A stretch of 51,566 bases of DNA from positions 1 to 51,566 of the forward strand of contig PERT01000022.1 in the NCBI GenBank assembly GCA_002928955.1, given 5' to 3'. Position 1 is the stretch's first letter. Every line of letters begins with the position of its first letter. Below are positions 46,810-51,566 of the stretch, piece by piece. The stretch is from Hyphomicrobium sp. Lineage in GTDB: Bacteria > Pseudomonadota > Alphaproteobacteria > Rhizobiales > Hyphomicrobiaceae. Under the pieces are notes generated by a model. The model was given only the letters and a program-made list of their open reading frames with translations, did no database searches and was not told the origin of the DNA. The position numbers and the translations under genes were made by a program.

Positions 46810-47748
46810 ATGAACAGCATCAGGTCGAATTTTTCTGCAATGACGGCGATGCACTCGCTTCAAATGACCAACCGTGAACTCTTGAAGACACAGGGGCGCA
46901 TCTCCACCGGCTTTCGGGTCGCTAATGCTGAAGACAACGCCGCGTATTGGTCGATCGCGACCACCATGCGCTCCGACCAGAAATCCCTATCGACCGTCAA
47001 GGACGCCCTCGGTCTCGGTTTGGCTACCGTCGATGTCGCTTACACGGCCGTCAGCAGCTCAGCTGACGTTGTCAGCGAGATAAAGTCCAAATTGGTCGCG
47101 GCGCGCGAGCCAGGCGTTGACCGCCAGTTGATTCAAAAAGAAGTGACCGAGCTACAGAACCAGCTCGTCAGCATCGCCTCGTCTGCCACTTTCTCGAACC
47201 AGAATTGGCTTTCGGTGGATTCGTCAACGGCAAATTACAATGCGACCCGTAGCATCGTCGCTTCGTTTTCGCGGGCTGGCGACGGCTCGGTATCCATCCA
47301 AACAATAACCGTCGATACGAGCGCGACGAAATTGTTCGACGCATCGGCCTCTGCTGCCGGAATTCTCGATGGACTGCGTGACGCGAATGGTGATCTTTCA
47401 TCAACCGGCTTCTCGGTCGCCAGCCTCAACATCTCGGCGCTTACCGACAGCGTTGCCGATCTCGCATCAATTGAAAGCTACATCGCCGGGGCAAGCAAAG
47501 CCGTGACGGAAATGACCGACGCTGCCGCAACCCTCGGTACGACCAAACAACGCATCGGGCTGCAAATCAACGTTGTGACCATGCTGACTGCCGCAATCGA
47601 CCGTGGCATCAGTATTCTGGTCGACGCCGACATGAACGAGGAGTCGGCCTTGCTTCAGGCTCGGCAAGTTCAACAACAACTCGGCACGCAGTCATTGAAT
47701 GCGGCCAATGCCGCAAGCCAATCAATTCTTTCGCTGTTCCGCAACTAA
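46810..47748 (+). CDS. Flagellin
   Basis: A 312-residue flagellin. The N-terminal D0/D1 helix region has SAMTAMHSLQMTNRELLKTQ and RISTGFRVANAEDNAAYWSIA. The C-terminal D0 helix is ARQVQQQLGTQSLNAANAASQSILSLFRN. The central variable region is short, giving a filament protein of modest size for the family. It is exported by the flagellar type III apparatus, so no signal peptide is seen. ATG 46810 is chosen because homology starts there. A CtrA-like box is 58 nt upstream. No other flagellar structural gene is in the window. Confidence 0.95.
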   Translation: MNSIRSNFSAMTAMHSLQMTNRELLKTQGRISTGFRVANAEDNAAYWSIATTMRSDQKSLSTVKDALGLGLATVDVAYTAVSSSADVVSEIKSKLVAAREPGVDRQLIQKEVTELQNQLVSIASSATFSNQNWLSVDSSTANYNATRSIVASFSRAGDGSVSIQTITVDTSATKLFDASASAAGILDGLRDANGDLSSTGFSVASLNISALTDSVADLASIESYIAGASKAVTEMTDAAATLGTTKQRIGLQINVVTMLTAAIDRGISILVDADMNEESALLQARQVQQQLGTQSLNAANAASQSILSLFRN

Positions 47749-47934
47749 GCCCGCTCGGCTTGACGGTCATCACTTGCTTCGATCAGGTCTTATCCCGGCA
47801 CCAGCCGCTGCCATTCCAGGCCGCGTGTCGTCGAGTTGCCGCGGCAATTGGGGTAGGGGATGGACAGCGCCCCCGTCGCCGGCATAGTCGACCTCAGGCT
47901 ACCCACGTCAGTTCGGTTGGAAATTGGCGATTGC

Positions 47935-48792
47935 TCAGTTTCGCGCTCCGAAAAAGGGATCAGTCGACGAGAGCGGTGTCGATAACCTGAGCCCGGTCTG
48001 GCCGCCTCTCGTCCAGACTACTGTCGCTTGGATTGCCTTGCGATCGTCGAGTTCAACAGAAACGGATTGACCCACGGCAAGTGTGACATCGCTCGCAATG
48101 CCCAAGCCCTGACTTGATGCATTCAAGATTTTTGCGCCGAACAGCCCTTGCGGAGTCCGGATTCTGCAGGACTTGCTCATTGAAATTCGTGGCGTGCTGC
48201 GTCGTTGCACAAGAACAGGCAAAGTAATCTCGCCCCATTCGTTGACCCGGCGCGTTTCCCCTGCCGCTGCTTCTCGCAACAGCTCGACGATGATTTCAGC
48301 ATTCTGGACGTAAATCACGGGCAGGCGTTGCCTTACGAGTGGCTCCAATCCGTAAAACGCTTTGATCCCACGTGTGCAAACCGACCACCACTCGCCGGTG
48401 ATCTGCGCGCCAAAGCCAGCCTGTGCCGATGCGATTTGCGAGCGGCCGCTTATGCGCGCCCGGGTGGCTGACTTCGCCTTTGCGAGGCTCGAGTAGAAGT
48501 CCACAATTTCGCTGGCCGCCGCCCTTGGAAGGTCCATTTCCTCATGATAACGCAGACCCAGGATCGCAATCTGCGAATTGTCCTGAAGCAGGTTCCGCCA
48601 TGGCTGCAACAGGCGACCCACTGTACTGCAGTCCGAAGCATTCAGAAGGCAAGTCACTGTGCCCGCTTGAAAGGCAGACCAGTGTAAATCGCTCAAGAGG
48701 GATTCGAACAGAAAAGACCAGTCAAGTCGGAATTTTTCATGTGCATCTGCCGTATCGACAGAAGCCGCTCGATGAGAAACTATCGCAACCAT
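47935..48792 (-). CDS. PilZ-domain protein with unrecognised N-terminal region
   Basis: A 285-residue protein. Residues about 195-275 form a PilZ domain. The c-di-GMP motifs are complete: RxxxR at 198-202 (RSTPR) and N-x-S-x-x-G at 224-229 (NASSQG). The N-terminal 190 residues match no family I know. They are alpha-helical with WSAFQAGTVTCLLNASDCS, then VDFYSSLAKAKSATRARISG and FGAQITGEWWSVCTRGIKAFYGLEP. The gene follows the third MCP gene on the same strand after 39 nt, so the two may be co-transcribed. It is convergent with flagellin. A link between c-di-GMP level and motility is likely. Confidence 0.82.
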   Translation of the reverse strand: MVAIVSHRAASVDTADAHEKFRLDWSFLFESLLSDLHWSAFQAGTVTCLLNASDCSTVGRLLQPWRNLLQDNSQIAILGLRYHEEMDLPRAAASEIVDFYSSLAKAKSATRARISGRSQIASAQAGFGAQITGEWWSVCTRGIKAFYGLEPLVRQRLPVIYVQNAEIIVELLREAAAGETRRVNEWGEITLPVLVQRRSTPRISMSKSCRIRTPQGLFGAKILNASSQGLGIASDVTLAVGQSVSVELDDRKAIQATVVWTRGGQTGLRLSTPLSSTDPFFGARN

Positions 48793-48831
48793 AGCACCAA
48801 ATTCCCTTGAAAAATTTCTATCATCTCAGTG

Positions 48832-50796
48832 TTACGCTCTCAACCGATTTGTTGCCGTGAGCATTGTAGCGCCGCCGCTCCGACCCTGCGCGGAGCGGGG
48901 CCCAGCGGCAGGCGCCAAACTCGCCCTCCGGTTTCCGTCATCAAACTGGAATACACTGACAATTCGTGCGAGTTGATTACTCTCTTCGGCCAGAGCCCGG
49001 CAGGCAGCAGTAGCCTCTTCGGCCATGACCGCATTCTTTTGGGTGGACTGGTCGATTTCACCGATTGCCGTATTGACCTGCTTCAGTGTTGTCGCCTGGT
49101 CGACGGCCCGGTGAGCAATCTCGGCTATACCATTGTCGATCAGCGCCACGTGGGCCAGAATACGCTCCAGCGAGCGACCCGATGCCGCGACGAGTTCCAC
49201 TCCAGTATCCACCTCGGCTGTCGACTTCGAAATCAGCTCCTTGATTTCCTTGGCAGCCTGAGCCGATCGTTGAGCCAATGCACGAACTTCGGCGGCGACA
49301 ACGGCGAAGCCCCTTCCCGATTCGCCTGCGCGGGCCGCCTCGACACTGGCATTGAGTGCAAGAAGGTTGGTCTGCATCGCTATTTCATCGATGACCCTGA
49401 TCTTATTGCTGATCATCTGCGAAGACTCGCGAATCCCGTCAATCGCCGTGATGGTCTGCTGAATGACGATCGTGCCATTTTTGCTATCATTCTTAGCCGC
49501 GGTAATGACATCCTTGGTCTTCATTGATGAGCCGGCAGTCTCGTTGACGGCGCTGGTGAGTTCGCTTGTCGCGGCCGACGATTCCTCCAAGCACGCTGCC
49601 TGCTGCTCCGTCCGGCGCGAAAGTTCATCTGAAGCCGTAGCCATTTCGCCACTCTTGTCATTGATGACTTTGGCACTGGCTACAATTGTCGAAATCGTTT
49701 CACGCAACTGGGAGACGGCCGAGTTGAAGTTTGTGCGCAGCGGTTCGAAGTTTTCTACGAACGGCCGATCAATCGTGCACCTCAAGTCACCGCTGGCCAA
49801 CCGAGCCAGACTATCCGCCAAAGACGCCATTGTTGTTGCCGCCTCGTCGGCTTGCCGTGCTTTTTCGACTTCACGCGCGGAGCGCTCCTCGTCCGCGATT
49901 CGGCGAAGTTCGCGTGACTGCCGTTCCTGTTCCGCCTTCTCCGCTTCACGCTGCAACCGATCTGTTTCGGCCTTCAGCCTCTGATCGGCTGCCGCAGCTT
50001 CCAGGCGCCTCTTCTCGACTCCGGCATCCCGGAACACGACAAGAGCGCGGGTCATTTTCCCGATCTCGTCGTTTCGGGCCGACGTTGCCAACGGCGTGTC
50101 GAAGTTCTCGTTCGCCAACTCGTGCATCGCCGCCGTGACGGCGACCACCGGCGAGACTAATCCGCTGGACACGGCCCGCGCCACCAGAACGAGTAGAACC
50201 AGTATAATCCCGGAGACAACAAGCACGGCCACGGTCAAAACCGTGCTCTCATTGTTTGCGGCCGCTTCACCCCTCGATACGAAGCTATTTGCTATCTCGA
50301 CCGCCTTCTCGATGGCAGCGCGATGCTTGTCGTAAGCATCAGTCATCTTGATATAAGCGATTTTAGCCGACCGTTGATCGTCTCGGAAAAGAGCCTGAAT
50401 AAAATCCTGCTCGAGAACTGTCCAGAACTCCTTTGCGTGTACGTCTGCCTCGTGCAATAGGGCCTGACGCAGGTCAGCAGGGAGGTTTTGACCGGACCAG
50501 TGCGACTGGCGCGCTGCATAATCCTTATGAAGCGTTTCGAGCCGTGTGAAACGCTGCTTTGCAGAAAGCGGATCATTAAGCGCCAGCGTGGCTTCAAGGT
50601 ACGATTCAATGATATACGCGGGCGGCGGAAGAATATCCGCTACGAGATCTTTTCCGAGAATGATCCGCGAGTATATCGGCCCGCCAACAGAGAGCGTCCG
50701 CATTGCATATTGGGTGACGGCTAACATCAATAAGCAGCCAGCCATGAGGGTGGCGCTGACGTAGAGAGCCTTGATGCGTATGCTCATGTTCTTCAT
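48832..50796 (-). CDS. Methyl-accepting chemotaxis protein without docking tail
   Basis: A 654-residue membrane receptor. TM1 is at about 9-30 ([20 protein letters not shown]). A periplasmic helical domain (about 31-190) and TM2 (about 195-220, [20 protein letters not shown]) follow. A HAMP domain and an unusually long charged coiled coil ([22 protein letters not shown]...) lead to the signalling domain with [41 protein letters not shown]. The C-terminus, LTATNRLRA, lacks the WEEF tail of the other two receptors. The start could be ATG 50796 or 50787. It is upstream of the PilZ gene on the same strand. Confidence 0.92.
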   Translation of the reverse strand: MKNMSIRIKALYVSATLMAGCLLMLAVTQYAMRTLSVGGPIYSRIILGKDLVADILPPPAYIIESYLEATLALNDPLSAKQRFTRLETLHKDYAARQSHWSGQNLPADLRQALLHEADVHAKEFWTVLEQDFIQALFRDDQRSAKIAYIKMTDAYDKHRAAIEKAVEIANSFVSRGEAAANNESTVLTVAVLVVSGIILVLLVLVARAVSSGLVSPVVAVTAAMHELANENFDTPLATSARNDEIGKMTRALVVFRDAGVEKRRLEAAAADQRLKAETDRLQREAEKAEQERQSRELRRIADEERSAREVEKARQADEAATTMASLADSLARLASGDLRCTIDRPFVENFEPLRTNFNSAVSQLRETISTIVASAKVINDKSGEMATASDELSRRTEQQAACLEESSAATSELTSAVNETAGSSMKTKDVITAAKNDSKNGTIVIQQTITAIDGIRESSQMISNKIRVIDEIAMQTNLLALNASVEAARAGESGRGFAVVAAEVRALAQRSAQAAKEIKELISKSTAEVDTGVELVAASGRSLERILAHVALIDNGIAEIAHRAVDQATTLKQVNTAIGEIDQSTQKNAVMAEEATAACRALAEESNQLARIVSVFQFDDGNRRASLAPAAGPRSAQGRSGGATMLTATNRLRA

Positions 50797-51256
50797 GGGA
50801 TCACTTATACCTGTCGGCAGCTGGAGTGGGATAGCATTTGGTACGGTATTGAGAACCATTGCGTTGTTGGAACAACAACCGTCGCGCTGTGCAGCTGTTG
50901 CACGCGTTGGAGTTGCCGAGTTTTCTCACAGCTTTCGTTTCGACGTCTCAACGACGACCTCATGGGTCGTTTCCAGAGAGCGCTGATCAGCTGCTTGAAA
51001 TTATCACTAGGGAATGTCGAAGAAGTTCGACTGGTCAGCGCAACGTCATGTAGGTGAAGCGAATGGCTCCATGCTGCCTGGAACCACTATATCAGCAAGT
51101 TATGGAAATTTTTGGTGAATATGCGGAACTTATTGTCTAGTGTTTCAATTCCTGGATTATCTGTCCGGCTTTGAGAACGTACTTTATCGACGCTTGAAAC
51201 ATATTGTATCTCCGACTCGGCCGGCACAGGCATTGCTTACTGGAGTCCTGCTTCGG
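50797..51256. other. Intergenic region with small inverted repeat
   Basis: A region more AT-rich than the rest, without a supported gene. It includes the inverted repeat GTCGAA-GAAG-TTCGAC (51016-51031). The plus and minus strands have no long reading frame. The promoter of the third MCP should be near its left end. Confidence 0.4.
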
Positions 51257-51370
51257 TCAGAACCCGTTTGAGATCACTCCCATGTCTTGATAGGAATTCC
51301 AGCGCCTGCGTGACCAGAATTCTCTGATTTTTGCGAACTCTTCAGCCAACACAGAGTTTGTCCCACCCAT
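51257..51370 (-). CDS. Short ORF coupled to the edge gene, perhaps frameshifted
   Basis: A 37-codon frame begins with ATG at 51370, overlapping the stop of the upstream ORF (TGATG). It starts MGGTNSVLAEEFAKIREF. In another frame the same strand encodes ILVTQALEFLSRHGSDLKRV followed by LTEAGLQ and a stop at 51237. Joined by a single-base shift these would give a plausible helical small protein of about 45 residues. I cannot tell whether the shift is real, programmed or a sequencing error. Function is unknown. Confidence 0.35.
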   Translation of the reverse strand: MGGTNSVLAEEFAKIREFWSRRRWNSYQDMGVISNGF

Positions 51371-51566
51371 CACTCAGTGAGCCGTTCGGATGGTGCCACA
51401 TTCTCATCAACAACATGCGACGGCATGCGATCCATGACCGGACAAATGCGCAGGAAAGTCGTTTTGACCCCTGCTGAAGATTGAAAGTCGTGCAATTTTA
51501 ACGCCCCCGAAAGCGAGGCGCCGAACAAAGCGGCCTGTGCGTCAGCGGTGAAGGGCGGATGATCAT
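51370..51566 (-). CDS. Partial gene at the right edge, unrecognised
   Basis: The last 64 codons of a minus-strand gene that enters from beyond the window. The visible peptide is helical and strand-like: DHPPFTADAQAALFGASLSG, then LKLHDFQSSAGVKTTFLRIC, ending VDENVAPSERLTE. Its stop codon overlaps the ATG of the short ORF. Its codon use and mixed composition look like coding DNA, but no family is recognised. Confidence 0.5.
   Translation of the reverse strand, partial: DHPPFTADAQAALFGASLSGALKLHDFQSSAGVKTTFLRICPVMDRMPSHVVDENVAPSERLTE

Overview
The window is chromosomal DNA of a high-GC Gram-negative alphaproteobacterium, most likely a member of the Hyphomicrobiales. The evidence is a CheS-like STAS protein ahead of cheY-cheA-cheW-cheR-cheB-cheD, an ATP12-type F1-ATPase chaperone gene, propionyl-CoA carboxylase genes on separate loci, several small conserved proteins I associate with this order, and a CtrA-like box before a short flagellin. 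The genus cannot be fixed by eye. I see no phage, integron, insertion sequence or CRISPR array. One tRNA (Leu, GAG) is present.

Left part (1-15.2 kb). A truncated porin-like gene is followed by a pteridine-reductase-like SDR, two tandem secreted glucosaminidase-like paralogs, small secreted proteins and the beta subunit of propionyl-CoA carboxylase. A tightly overlapping minus-strand operon, crcB-rluC-HAD phosphatase-ATP12, follows. Then come an orphan Tae4-type amidase effector with a small membrane protein beside it, selO, and a GNAT acetyltransferase.

Middle part (15.2-34.9 kb). This holds mgtE, two tandem secreted polysaccharide deacetylases, tRNA-Leu, lipB, a LysR regulator with a perfect operator-like palindrome, the alpha subunit of propionyl-CoA carboxylase, a TAXI-type solute-binding protein, several DUF proteins and recQ. 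Two near-identical 78-nt extragenic palindromes lie here. Both are in convergent intergenic regions and both are oriented the same way relative to the gene they follow. In one copy a second, related 78-nt palindrome comes next. In the other copy the palindrome supplies the stop codon of the gene.

Right part (34.9-51.6 kb). This is a motility and chemotaxis island. A compact minus-strand operon runs MCP - STAS (CheS-like) - cheY - cheA - cheW - cheR - cheB - cheD - small helical protein. It is followed by a stand-alone receiver protein, a globin-coupled soluble MCP, a flagellin, a PilZ protein with an unrecognised N-terminal region, and a third MCP. Two of the three MCPs end in WEEF, a probable docking tail for CheR or CheB. 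The right edge holds an unrecognised partial gene and a short coupled ORF that may be frameshifted.

The points most worth a second look are the paired palindromic elements, the orphan Tae4 locus, the composition of the che operon (a STAS protein, no second cheY, a small protein of unknown function at the end), the two G8 tracts in the che leader, and the tandem glucosaminidase pair with a shared C-terminal domain.
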